From: Blasia pusilla
Taxonomy: Eukaryota > Marchantiophyta > Marchantiopsida > Blasiales
Direction of reading: 5' to 3'
DNA length: 64,000 nucleotides
NCBI GenBank assembly: GCA_050084515.1
Contig: CM114274.1
Span: 23,870,001 to 23,934,000 of the forward strand
Made by a program: the position numbers and the translations under genes. The notes beneath the pieces are model-generated. The model was not told where the DNA came from and ran no database searches. It was given only the letters and a program-made list of their open reading frames with translations. The first letter of the stretch is position 1, and every line of letters starts with the position of its first letter. Positions 33,801 to 47,147 of this stretch are shown here, piece by piece.

Positions 33801-35076
33801 GTTTCCCTAAGATCCAAATCTTGAATGAGATCATGCAGTACGATAAATGTCATACACATGCCTCTGGAGACAGACTATATTTGATGACGTTCTTGTGGAC
33901 CATAACTCAGGAAGGGTCTCAAATTCTTCTGTCCAGACAAAGCGTCCACCCTTCATAAGCAATCTCACAATGTTCTGAGGTTTCTGTCTAAAATGTCCCA
34001 CACTGGTGTCATCCACCAAAATCAATGTAGACAAACTATTGTTACCTTCTCTATGTAGGTTGTGGGCCATACAAAAAAATGATTTCGGAGCATTTTGTGG
34101 TCAATTAAAGCATTGTATTGATTCAGAAGCACCCTCACTGGGTTCCTTGTTCCTAGTTGATTTGCTACTGAGTTTGATAGAGCCTCTCATAAGACAGTAA
34201 TTTTTTAACACTTCAACCCCTTATACTGTGATTACCCTCCTTCTATATGTGGAACATCCCTGACAGGTTAGAGCTCCCACCTCTGTGATTAAGGTGTTCA
34301 CTTTGTACAGGTTGCGGACATTTCAGAGGCTGTAAGACAGCGGGCCGATGCTCTGATGCTCTCAGGGGAATCAGCGATGGGAGCATATCCAGACAAAGCT
34401 TTAAGTGTACTTAGGCAAGTAAGTTTGCGTATTGAAAAATGGTGTCGTGAGGAGAAACAACATGAGAATATGCGATTGCAAGAGCTTTCACCTGCACTTT
34501 CTGATCGAATCTCAGAGCAGATCTGCAATGCGGCTGCACAAATGGGTTTGTCCAGCTCCTCCTCACTGCTGCTGATGTACCTTAATGTAGTCAAACATTT
34601 TCCCAATTGAACAAGTTTGATTGTCAGATGCAACTGAATTTCCAGTTCAAAATATTCATATGAGCAGCCAGGTTGTCTCTTCCATTAACGTCAGGTTCAG
34701 TCAGTTGCTAGTGATCGTTTATCCTTAAATTCAGTCTCTTTTTCCTGCAGCCAACAAGCTTGAAGTGGACGCAATATTTGTGTATACAAGACGAGGATAT
34801 ATGGCACAGCTACTTTCAAGATGTCGGCCTGATTGTCCTATTTTTGCCTTCACCGACTCCAAGAATGTCAGGCGTCGTCTGAATCTATCATGGGGTTTGA
34901 TACCTTTCCGATTGGACTTTGCCGATGATATGGAGACCAATTTGCGCCGCACTTTCTCTCTTTTGAAGGCCCGAGGCATGGTGAAATCTGGTGATGTCTT
35001 GGTGGCTGTTTCTGATATATCATCTGACAGCTTGAATGAAACACTTCAGTCCATTCAAGTAAGAAAGATTCCCTAA
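30844..35076 (+). CDS. Plastidial pyruvate kinase, alpha (PKp1-like) subunit, 7 exons
   Basis: Pyruvate kinase converts phosphoenolpyruvate and ADP to pyruvate and ATP; the plastid enzyme feeds fatty-acid synthesis. Exons join(30844..31515, 32284..32374, 32544..32737, 33103..33224, 33448..33691, 34311..34545, 34751..35076), all with GT-AG introns and matching phases, total 1,884 nt, 627 aa. Residues 1 to about 80 are Ser/Arg-rich with few acids (plastid transit peptide). The catalytic core starts at [11 protein letters not shown] (141-151). NMCHG (173-177) replaces the usual NFSHG, typical of the plastid alpha class. The B domain is encoded by exons 2-3 ([20 protein letters not shown]). Lys367 in FAKIE and MVARGDLG (388-395) are active-site elements, and [10 protein letters not shown] follows in exon 6. 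The end IQVRKIP matches the family C-terminus. Arabidopsis PKp1 is slightly shorter (about 596 aa). A 5' UTR intron ending near 30837 is likely. No disabling change is seen. Confidence 0.95.
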
Positions 35077-36260
35077 AGGACAAGGTTGTTAGAAGGGATT
35101 GATGAATGGAGTAGTAGCTATTCTTCAATTGAAATACTGAAGATAGGATCGGTAGTTTACAGTTGGCGAGATGAGATTGATTGTAACGAAAACATGGGAT
35201 GAGTGCAATGGGCCATGACATCCATTTTTAACTCAACATGAGTTTAAGATATCTCCAGATTGAATTGTCCATGTTCGAGAAATGTAGCCGAATGCCTTGA
35301 TTGTTTGCATGAAGCATCAAGCCCCAAGTTGGATAAAGACTAGGGGCTGAAGTCACTAGAAGAATGTACAAGGCTAACAATGCGGGCGAATGCAGAGATT
35401 CTCACTCTGAACTTTTAGCCACCTATTAGGTTTTTGCAGTTCTGGGTGGATTCACCCTCTTCTCTGCCCTGTACTCTTTGAACATATCTCTGGTCTGGCC
35501 ACGGATTTCTCACTTCTTTTGAGGCCTTTCTGTCCACGGGGTCCAGGTATGTGGGTGATTTTTTTCAGGTTCCTTCGGCTGTTGGATATCATGTCACCTT
35601 TTGGGGAGATCTTAAACCATCTTGAGCCCTAAATGGGGATTGTTCAGAATAGTAGCATTGATGGAAGAAAACCCTTACCACAACGGAATGGTGCCCCGTG
35701 AAACCATCCTTATATTGGATTATAAATGCCACCAAAAAATCCCCCTTGGACATCAAAGTTCTTGGCCACTTTGGTCCTATCAATGGTCAATATAACCATC
35801 CATGGGCCAAGCATGGAAGAATACTAGGTTCCAAAACAAGCTTCCAAAGCGTAGCCAATACACCCCATGCATACACATGCAATGAAGGTTTAAGTGATGA
35901 TAGCATGATATACCACGCTGAAGTGCAGATTCTCTTTAATGCAATGCTCTTGCCTGGGTCAACATATCACATACTCTAGTGGTAGCTCACCTGATCCTAC
36001 CCTCAAGAAATACCTGTTGAAGTATCTCTCTTTTTGGCACGAATAATACCCAAGTTTAGTACAATATTTCACATGAATTATTTGAACTATTTGGGAAATT
36101 TTATTCAGTGTATACAAGAGGAGTGACTAGGAGAATGTTGGGCAAGATCACATTGGTTTAACGAAATTAAGTTGAGGTGTGTAAGTTTAACCCACGTAAG
36201 GCAAGCACAGCATGCAAATAGCGACAAACATAATTTTTTGAGGCCAGGTGAAACAAAACA
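35077..36260. other. Intergenic; 3' side of pyruvate kinase gene
   Basis: No recognised gene. The 3' UTR and polyadenylation site are presumably in the first few hundred bases but no strong signal stands out. Confidence 0.4.
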
Positions 36261-37433
<1,173 letters not shown>

Positions 37434-38599
37434 CTGTCATAAAGTAAGCATCATTTTAACTCTATTTCCATTTACAATTATGCAGGCCCACAAGCCCTAG
37501 GGACTAATCCATTGCACTTGAACATTGACCAAGAGATGTCATTTCAACCATACATCACACGCCTTGAAGAGGATAGATCTCACAATTCCGCACCAGTGCT
37601 ATGACCTTGAGAGATAAAGTCCTTCAAATGTACAAGCACACTTTGAAGGAGAATAGTGACTCCCAAAGCCCCAACATTGCTAAAATTATTGGTTATATAG
37701 GACATTTTGAATTTGTGACGGACACAATGAATGGTGGCTCACCGTCACAATGATGTTTGAGTTGCACTCAGCCAATGAATCTCTCAAGTTTTGTGCTTGA
37801 GCCAACGCCCATGAACAGTTCCACAAAACTCTCAACACTCAAGTCAAAACAACCTCTCCAGCACTAATTTATGCAAAGGGCTACTTAGCTTACCGTGAAG
37901 ATCGACGGAAAATGTGAGGATTCGCTGTGGACAAGAGTTGCATGTCTATCATGAAAGCCAAGATAACATTGAAGGAAAAACATGACCGCGAGGGATATTG
38001 TGGACAAAACTAACGCACCTACAAACCCCATCCAATCACACCAATAAGCCTTTGATTTCACCTTGTTGCCTATGTGTTTATAGTTTTATCAGTTACAAGA
38101 GTAACATCATGAAGGCCCCTTGTACACATGGTGGTTCCGTGGCTATTTAGCTAAAGTCATGTTAGGGTTCTGGTGTCATTATATTCCGCACATGCGGCTT
38201 TAGGCTTAAGAGTGAGTCTTGGAGAGTTCGCGATGTACAATGTGTGCTAATTTGATTGTGGATTTATCTTCCGTACTAGAAGTGAACCACGTACGTCTTG
38301 TGTGATTCATATGAGTGATTATCCAATTTCTTCCAACACACCTTCATCATCAACTTCTACTCCATCATAAACTATAACCATCGAGTGTCATGTAAATCTG
38401 AGATGGACTCCGCTCTAACTCACACTGATGCACTCCCAATCCCAAGATTACAACCTAACCCTAAATCAAGGGTTGTGCTCTAGAAGCTAGTAGCATACGC
38501 TTTGGATGATACACCACACCAAAGGACCCAAACAACCTATTGTACTGAGATTCTCACAAGCTCTCACTCTCCACCAGAAAACTTGCCACACCACAAGAT
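37434..38599. other. No recognised gene
   Basis: Upstream side of the KARI pseudogene. I looked for the missing 5' exons on the minus strand and did not find them. Sequence towards 38.5 kb may be degraded retroelement. Confidence 0.35.
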
Positions 38600-39270
38600 G
38601 CACTCAATCCCCAACTAAAAACCGTTGTCATTCAACTAGAACCCATCAATGGGGTCTTCAATACTTGTAACAACACAAATAACTATGGAAATCATGTTTG
38701 TCAACCAATTTCACCTCATTGTGGATCTAACTCCATAACAACACCACATGGCTCAAATGCTCTAGGCACACCACTAGTCACAACGACACTCATGTCCATT
38801 TGTATAGCACCACACATAAAATCCATCCACCATTTCTATCGTTGCATCACCACTCATAGCAATGGCCAAATGCTATTGAGTTGAAAGGGAAGCCACATGT
38901 TACTCGAAAGTGGTAGTCATTGCACGAAGATCACCACTTGATGCACTATGTCCCTAAAGGCTAGTGATTAACGGTCCTCAATTACCACGAAACCCACAAC
39001 CACCACGGCCGCCTTGGGGCCCTACACCATGATCCCTCCCACCACCTAGTGCAACATTGGGCACCACCACTCCACCGACTCTTAGCTCATGGTGGAGATC
39101 AAAAAACCACCTTCTAGAGTGACCCGAACACTTAAAATAGTTACACTATACAAATGGACATATTGCCTCGTCTCTCATGAGCCTTGACATAGCTCGCTGA
39201 TCGTGTTGATGACAATCATATTGTTAGTGAGCACCACCACAAGTCCAAAAACTCACGCCAACCTCTCACT
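38600..39270 (-). pseudogene. gag: Gypsy copy I: ancient gag relic
   Basis: Heavily decayed minus-strand copy of the same gag C-region. Zinc knuckle 1 is still visible as FWTCGGAH (near 39245), a knuckle 2-like block with YFKCSGHSRRWFFDLHHELR lies near 39140-39080, followed by an RG-rich stretch (GGRGGCGFRG, about 39010) and a CGVVMELDPQ block (about 38735) equal to the VELDPQ block of copies A and D. It is the most diverged family member in the window, indicating long activity in this genome. Confidence 0.6.
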
Positions 39271-41071
39271 TTCCTACAAATGAAGAGATTGAAAAACCTC
39301 ACTCTTTCCAAGGGCCCTTCTCCACATCCATACCATCATACGATACAAGATGCAATGGTCCCACTATCTCAAGTTCATGCCATATGTCGAATCCCTTGCA
39401 AAGGAAAATACCACCATCCTCTCCGGAATAGTGTTGAGTAGAATACACTAAGATACTCAAAACACCTACTCTAGAATCAGCTCCTCTATTACGGGGAGGG
39501 GGGACACTCTATGAAAATCTCCTATACCACGTACGACGTTTTAGGGTCTAGACCCCCTAACTTATAAGTATAATTTTTTTTGCTTCCCCCCTTACTTACT
39601 TTTAATCTGCACTTTTCCAAAAATTAAGACCCCTATATTTTGTTAAGTAAATTCTCGTCCTTGATTTATTTAGGGGCTTGAAAGTAAAGAAAAGTACCTT
39701 ATGCTAAGTTTAGCCAATTTTTGAACAGGTTGTGGTTAATTGGTAACCAAGCACTTGGGTCTCTTCATTATATTAACACTCAACCAAATCAGGTTCAAGG
39801 GCAAGGAAATTCAAGATTGTTACTTCAACTGATTTGATCTGTACATATAACTCTAAAGATTGTAGAAATGGCGAGCCCACTAGCTAAGAAGACGAAGCTG
39901 CTTTTAATTTTCAGGTAGAGTCTATACACGATGCTATGCTTGTCATTGAGATTGTAGAATGAGATATTCAGAGTAGGGGCATACTCTTTTGGGAAGTGGT
40001 TCGGATTATTCAATGAACCTGTGCAGTCAAATTTAGGGAGAGTTGCCTACATGACATCACCACTAATTGGTATAACTTCAATTGTTCTCGATAAGGTTGG
40101 CACCTATGATAGAGAGGACTTGAACCTCATAATGAGCTTGATGCTCAAATTGCCAACTTTTCATCCCCCCTAGCCTATTCCCACCCACCAAACATCACCA
40201 CTACATAATTCTGGGATGCCTTCTACATACCTAAGCAAGCAACAAAATATCAAGTCTGATAATCTTCTTGTACTCCTACATGCAAGCAACTCACTTGCTA
40301 AATGAAGACACACAACGAATATACTCATTGACAACATGTAAGTCAAATATATCCAATTCATACACTCAAGACGTAAGACTTGGATTCATAGACAAACTGA
40401 CATTAGAAATCACCATTTCAATATCAATATACTGCCCGTCACATGCATCAAAGGTGAATAAGATATTGGTTTTACCAGCGCGCTTGTACCAATTGCAGAG
40501 AAATTGACATACACTCCCTGTTTGTCAAATGAAGGGTACTCGTCTGTCCAAAAGATCAATGGGGCCACAACTACTCCATTGACTTCCATACTTTTGTTTG
40601 ATGAACAAAATATTACCTAACCAAAATTCTTTAGTGATAACCGTTTGCTCCACTTCTTTTTCATTGCCTTTTCTTTTCTCTGACTTACCTGATCGAGTGG
40701 AAAGACGAGCAAGCGCAAAAGACTAAAAAAAAACAGCAATGTCACTTCCAATATCTACAAAACAAGATGGAGAATGTGAGTTGCGTTCTTTTCCCTTACC
40801 AGTGGTGTAGAATTTCTTCTAGGCCAACCGTGTTAGCCTATCCTTTGACATGAAAGGATTGCAAGATAGTTCACTCACAAGTCTAGATTTGAAGTATACT
40901 TTCTTTCCCCTCAAAAGTGACTATCAGAAAAACTCTGTAAGGAACTTGCACATCCGTGGCATCTTGCAAAACTTGTGAAAATATATGTCTTACCTCATGT
41001 CCCAATAACTCAACCTCGGTAGATGGATCTAAATCCATATGAGCACTTTCATCTATAGCATAGGGAGGAGC
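39271..41071. other. No recognised gene
   Basis: A/T-rich, short frames only; no domain recognised. Confidence 0.4.
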
Positions 41072-43526
41072 TTACACATGTGTTTCTTCAACATTAGTCC
41101 ATGCATCAAGACAATTTAGATCTTCTTCTGGATCTTCCAACACCACACAGTCTATGGTTGATTCCTCAGTAGGGCGTGGCCCTACTATAGATTGATGATC
41201 CAATAGATCCTCACAACTTCCTTCATTATAACAGTGTGTGGCCATGTCTCCGCCTCCACATCCCAAGGATGCAACCACGATCTTCTTTGGGCAAGTGGCA
41301 AAGAACTTCTAGGAGACATGTTCAACCTAGTTAGTATGCACTTGGCACCATCCAAGCCCTCTTTGAGGGCGTCAACTACTAGCTCATTAGTCCCAACTAG
41401 TGAGTAATCAAAAAAATCGGGAGCCAACTCTTCTGCTCCTAAGGGATGTAAAGTACCCCACACATGGTCCTGCTTTGGATGCGACCAACATATCTTCAAG
41501 CCCTCTCGACCAAACTCCAAGCCAAAAATTCACTTCACTCCCACAACACTACCTAACAAAGATCCAAAGTCATAATTTCGTTCATGGCCGCTCATGCCTC
41601 CTACTTTGCTGAAAAATATTTCACAATAGTCAGAACCCAACAAGTGAAAAGGGACTTTGAGATATGGCCACTTCTCACAGAAGGCATATGTCAATAGTAC
41701 AATGAAATGACATGACATGTTAATATCATGGAAAGCTTGGACAGATATCATGTTTTTCTCTGTCACAGATCCAGCATTTCCGGTTACAAAATGATCCCCA
41801 TACTTCAACCAAAGCCTCCAAAATCTGAAAAACCCAGACACTTTAGATGCTAATACTACTCGACCCCTCAAGTCATGTTGTTGTGAAGAGAAAATATCTA
41901 TGTAGTCTCCACAAACCCCCAAATACAGTTGAGTCCCAACGCTTCTATCATGGCGAACATCCATTTGGTTAAACAGATCCTCCAAACAAGCTTGCACTCT
42001 CCTTGCAGCTATCCTTTGAGGGCCTGCTCAATGTGTTTGTCAGTTCTATTCACATCATCCCACTTCAATCCATGTTCAGTCAATTTGTAGTGATTGTATA
42101 CGTTAGATACATAAGATAATGAGGCATGCTCGTCTCCAAGGACTAAAGTAGTAGAACATCGGTCTAGTGGGTTGATTGCCTTCTTTCCGTTGTGGGCAAG
42201 ATCTTGGTCTCCAAAACCGTACAGGCCAAACCAAACACAGAGTGTTGCCATCCTTCCCAACCCACACTGTACCACAGAACATAACTATTAGCTCCTTTGT
42301 AGTCTTCCATCATCATTTTTGTCGACGAGCATCCCCATCACTAGCATGTCCTAAGAGAGGACCAACATCCGCACGACAATGCTTGTCCCACATGGATTTC
42401 AATTCAATCCACTAATGTCTCACCCAATCTGCAGTGAATTTATTACAAGTTGCAGTTGGCTAACTTGGGCATAGACTCATGAAGAGGATTTACAATGACT
42501 ACTCGAGCATACATGCCTTTAGTGTAGCCCTGAAAAGTACTCAGAATTTTATGATATCCCTCATCATCTTCACCCACTAAAACCTCCAGTCCATAAGAAC
42601 ATGTATGTCCTTCTGTTTGGCCACACAACCCATTCAAGGTGTCGTATTTTGCCTCCCATCTGTGAAAAAAATTCATTGAGTAAGATTGTGACTCAATTAA
42701 ATTAACAAGACTATATGATACTTGAACTCAACCATAAATTGTACAGAGGTAGATCATCCAGAGGAACGTACCTTGGTCTCTCTTTAATCCTAGTTTCATC
42801 CTCTGCAAACATGACATGCATATCTCCATGAATTCCTAGGGCCACCTTTGATGCTGATAACACCCAAGCCACCTCCTGGAATATCTCCACACAAAGTCTA
42901 GCTCTAAAAGGTGGAAGTTGTGCTCTGTCATGCTTCACAGTCTTCAGACTTGGCCCTCCTAAATTTTTCTGAAAACAATGGGCCACTTGCCGACCACCAA
43001 ATTGCAACATGGCTTGGGCTATGGCTCTAGTTCTCTTATTATAGCGGAATCCCTTGGCTACCCTCCTTAGATTTTTGGCTTCATTTGTCATGAAATCCCA
43101 CAAAGCTTCCTTCCCACCAAAAGCACCACTCCTATGTCCACTTACTATATTCCTCAAGAACAATCTCAAATCTTTCCTATTTGCTGCTACTCCTAACAAC
43201 TCTTCTAGCTTCTTGCGCTTTGTACTCAAGGTAGTCACTTTGGGTGCATACTGTGACAAAAGCCACCGTTGCCCTCTAAATTTGGAAGATAATGCACCTA
43301 CATGTCGTTTGAGTTTTGATTTGGTGAGACGGTCCAACCGTATCCCACCACTGGTATCTCTCCCTCCTCTTGGCACTAAAGCTTCTGCTTCCCTATGCAC
43401 CCGACCACAGAAATCATCCAACCGCTTTAAAGACTCACAGTTTCTACATTTAAGGTTTACAAACCCTCCACCATTATAGGATAATCTCTCACAATGTTTG
43501 TGTCTAAAACAACCCATTATTTTCAC
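41072..43526 (-). pseudogene. Transposase-like gene of unassigned DNA transposon, with introns
   Basis: A chain of minus-strand frames reads one protein: 43517-42772 (Cys-rich N-part with CRNCESLKRLDDFCGRV, then an RYNKRTRAIAQAMLQFGG helix and an AEDETRIKERP block), 42659-42443 (WEAKYDTLNGLCGQ, YARVVIVNPLHESMP), 42400-42009 (VGPLLGHASDGDARR, DQDLAHNGKKAINPLD), 41997-41530 (HLLGSDYCEIFFSKVGGM) and 41520-41072. A good donor (AAG|GTACGT at 42772/42771) and acceptor (TTTTTTTCACAG before 42659) join the first two pieces in frame, so it was a spliced gene. Conserved Asp/Glu residues in DET, SDGD and SDYCE contexts suggest an RNase H-fold transposase, possibly P-element-like; the superfamily is not certain. 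A one-base slip in an A run (near 42330) breaks the frame. Confidence 0.6.
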
Positions 43527-43662
43527 AACTCAATCAATATTGGGATTGTAAACCTGTGCAGAACAGGTCAACTCACAATCCCACATTGCTCCTCCCTCTT
43601 GATCATCAAGAACACCCTTCCATGTTCTCTCCTCTCCATTTGACCATTTCATCCCACAATCC

Positions 43663-43974
43663 CTAGCAGAGTAAACTTAATCCAAGATCTACACTAGGAT
43701 CACACCCACCTTTACTTGTCGAGCTCCTTGCCTTGGACTTATCCTCTCCGAAGAATTGCAGTATTGACCCTTGAGAAGGATACTGATCCCTGCCATCGAC
43801 ATTCCTTGGCCTGCCTCTCTTCCTAGACCTCAATGCAATTTCAGCAGTAGCTTCTTTGGTGTCCAAGGCATCTAAGTGATCGTGACTGACCAAATGTTGT
43901 CTCAAATTGTGTTCCAAGTTTAGCTTCTTTGGGCACATGTCTGTGTGTAACTTACTACAGACTGTGCACCTCAC
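43663..43974 (-). pseudogene. Zinc finger/AT-hook/PIP-box N-terminal exon of the transposase-like gene
   Basis: About 103 codons just upstream of the transposase-like frames and probably its 5' exon. Visible parts: a Cys2-His2-type finger (Cys3, Cys6, His27, His31 of the frame), an AT-hook KRGRPR (residues 52-57), and QGSILQFF (68-75), which fits the PCNA-interacting PIP-box pattern Q-x-x-I-x-x-F-F. The first two would bind DNA; the last may bind the replication clamp. The frame lacks a plain ATG (it starts after a stop at an acceptor-like TATGTCTAG), so the true start is upstream or lost. Linkage to the next piece by splicing is inferred. Confidence 0.5.
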
Positions 43975-44329
43975 TTTAAACTAGACATACTTGCATACCT
44001 CGGATCAGATGGAGACGCTCTCACAATGAAGATCTTTGTTTCACCTCCCAAGTCATCATTCATTCATAATACTATGTCCATCCCTCTAGATATGGCTTCG
44101 CCATGATCAAACAAGGGAATCTCCACAATATCAATGGTCCTCATCAAAGACGAGGGCAACTTCCTCTGCCTACAAAAGTTATCCTTGTGCTTCTCATTCA
44201 CTATATGCTTTGTCCTAAAGTTGCTAAAACAAATAGCTATCGCTTTTACATTCTGGGAATTTTTTGCTACATCAACAGACATCAACTTTGATTCAAAGGA
44301 TGCTCGAATCAATGGCATATCTATTGGCA

Positions 44330-44527
44330 TGTGTGTAGAATGACAGCCTCCTTAAATATTGGGTACAACACTCCACCCACTATTCTCAAAAATTTGTATG
44401 TAGTTTCCCCTCGAACATAATGAAGAAGCAATCTCAACCAATGACGTTCTCCTTCACCTACATGGAAGTCCAAGATAGGCCCACATATAATTTCGTTATT
44501 GAATATATGGATGGTATTATTTGACAT
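44330..44527 (-). pseudogene. Helitron helicase fragment
   Basis: The minus-strand frame contains GEGERHWLRLLLHYVRGETT followed by a LRIVGGVLYPIFKEA block. This is the conserved block just before the PIF1-type helicase in plant Helitron Rep/helicase proteins (usual form: GERFYLRLLL..V.G.TSFEDLRTVNG). No Walker boxes or Rep motifs are present, so it is a scrap. The next frame, 44064-44330, is not recognised. Confidence 0.65.
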
Positions 44528-47147
44528 CTTAAGTAAAGATGAGGTTGTAAGAACTTCTTAGTGAAACCTTCTTTAGGGGAATCTATTGGTTTCGTAGTTG
44601 TATATCTACTCCTACGATGTTCATACTCTGGTGATCCACTAAAAGGTGGTATGTGTCGTAGTTCACACTCAAGGGACTGTGCATCCTCGGGTTTGTATTC
44701 TGGTGCCCACTCTTCAGATAGCGAATCTCACGCTCGCATCTCCGAAGCCTCCTTCCGATCGAAAGTGCTTAGTCTTTGACCCCACGAAGGACTCGTATTG
44801 TCCTCAGATTTCACTTCTCGCTCAGGAGACTGATCGATAATTTCCGTCTTCTTTGGACTTGGAAACGTATACGCCTTGGCCAAATTTGGATAGCAAGAAA
44901 AGCACGCATTATCATGTTGTGTTGATTTAGACCAGCCAGAGTGATCTGAAGGTGATGTGTTTGCATCTTTAACTCCAAAGTGCTTTCTGGACGTTGTCTG
45001 GTTAGTGGCTTTCTTCCCTTTCCCTTGCGTAGACTTCATTGCTGTCATCCTACAAGCCATGTTTTACCTTCTCGCCTGTTTGAAATTCTGCACATTTCCA
45101 TAAGGTTTCATTAATAACATGGAGATGTTTGTCTTGTAGGTCTTTCTCCATAAGAAAGACGAAGATGGTGGACGACATCAGAAGTTGCAATGAGGAAGCT
45201 TGAAGACAATGAGCAAAGAAGTTGGAATGATGTTGGGGTTGCGTACCGCATGCGCCAATAAGTCTGCTTGTTGTACCTCTTAGATCATGTGTAAACCTTC
45301 TGCAATATACGAAAGTAGAAATCAAACGCCTATTAGAAAGTGGTATTATTGCCCATAAATGATTCAAAACAATTACTCTGGATACAGTGTAACAGTAGCT
45401 CTAGAGTTGAAAAGAAACATTTCGCACCACAAATTGTATATATGAGAATCTTAGTATCAGCAATGTGGATACATTAGTAGTAGCTCTACTTTTGAGAGCA
45501 AATATTTGAGAACTTCGAAAAATGTCTGAATGGCATGTCAATGAAAGAATTTTTGAAAGAGGCAATGCTTTAAAGAGGAAAATACTTGAAAATGGAAAGG
45601 CTTGAAAGGAAACATATAAAAGGAAACACTCACTTCTGGATACTCTATTGATAATAATCGTAGCAACGAGACTCTACTCAATTTCCCACGTCCTCCAATA
45701 AACTGTAAGATACTTGAAGCAATGATTCGAACTTAAGTACATTAAAATACGAATTATAACCCCAATATAGTGGTTTTGAAGATATATTTTGAATTTTCAG
45801 TCATCCCCATTTGACACAACCCTCCTCGTCTATTTTGAGGCGTGTCACATAGACCCGGGTTAGGAGCTGAGACGCATGTCTCCAATTATAGTGTAGAGTC
45901 AAAAGGACATTTTAGTTGCCCACGAATCAGTTTGGCTGCTGCACCTGCCCATGAAGTATTTCTACCAGTATGTAAATTTGATATAAAACATTAGGGTGTA
46001 GGGGTCAACCTTCAGTCCACGTACACACTTCCCCTTGAACTTGGAGAATGACTTGGGCCTAGTGAGACATTCAGACAAATTCCATCTTACATCCTTCATG
46101 TTTTGGACCTAGTGCGATCTGGTAACCAGTTCCATCGTTCTGGCCATATGTTCCAGGGCATCTTCCAACCCAATCCAATCCAAATTCGACCACAATGAAT
46201 AATGTGTATCTCAATTTGAGTTTTCCAGTTCAATCAAGGTGGGTACAGTTACGAAGAGAGGTTTAACATATGAAAGAATGGACGCACTAAACTGGTCCAA
46301 TCAGATGACTTTGTGCTTCACCAAGAAAGAGCATGCACAATGTACCTGCTGGGTAATTTTGATAAACTAGAAAACAGTTGACAGTGTTCACATGATCAGC
46401 CCTATACCATGTAGTACACCAGAGACCAGAGTGAACCAGACTACCATCCTCCAATTGCAACCAACGCCGGGTTCTCGAAGTAGACCACCTTCCTACATGT
46501 CATTCCCTGAACAAAGGATGAAGGGAATAGGTCTCCTGCAGTTCTCGATTCATGCCACTACTGCTCAAAATTCGCAACACTATCTTAAAATGCAGTCACT
46601 TCTGGTTCAGTGTCTTAAGCAGGCTTACGACATCTGAATCTAATATACCTCATACTCGTAAACAAAAATACTGTGGCAAAGCCTTACAAAACTTGAAGAA
46701 ACTCCTAGTGAAGAAGTATACTCTCAATTGCAGGCTTTCTTCAACCAAAGCTCTCTTTTACAAAACTTCCGTCTAGGGATTGTGGATTTACTTCGTAACT
46801 CACAGTTGACAGGTTATCAAAATCCAGAATTGGAGAGGTACTCCAAGATAAATTTAGATGTGTACATATGTATCTATTACTACTGATTCGATGGTTATAA
46901 TTCCCATGAAGTACACAGTTCCCTGATCCTTCTCTCTCTCCCTTGGCCAGACATAGCTGGTAGGTGAGTTTGCTTGTCCACACTTGGAAATAAGGATGGG
47001 GATGACCAAACCACACATATTTACAATACCACAACAATTTATCTCAATGTCTTGATTGCTGGTACACAGCAGGTAAGGATCAAAACAAAAATTGGTCCTG
47101 GGCAGAACATTCTTGCTGGGACAAAGTGAATGTTAGGACCAAGAAAG
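44528..47147. other. No recognised gene; includes 3' flank of F-box gene
   Basis: Short unrelated frames on both strands. The last 100-300 bp before 47148 should hold the 3' UTR of the minus-strand F-box gene. Confidence 0.4.

Noticed and set aside
33497-33958. Long frame extending past pyruvate kinase exon 5
   Set aside because: Only the part to 33691 is exon; beyond the GT donor it is intron read-through and loses similarity to the family.
43054-43479. 141-codon plus-strand frame
   Set aside because: Lies exactly opposite the transposase-like exon; the minus-strand frame has the motifs and splice sites.
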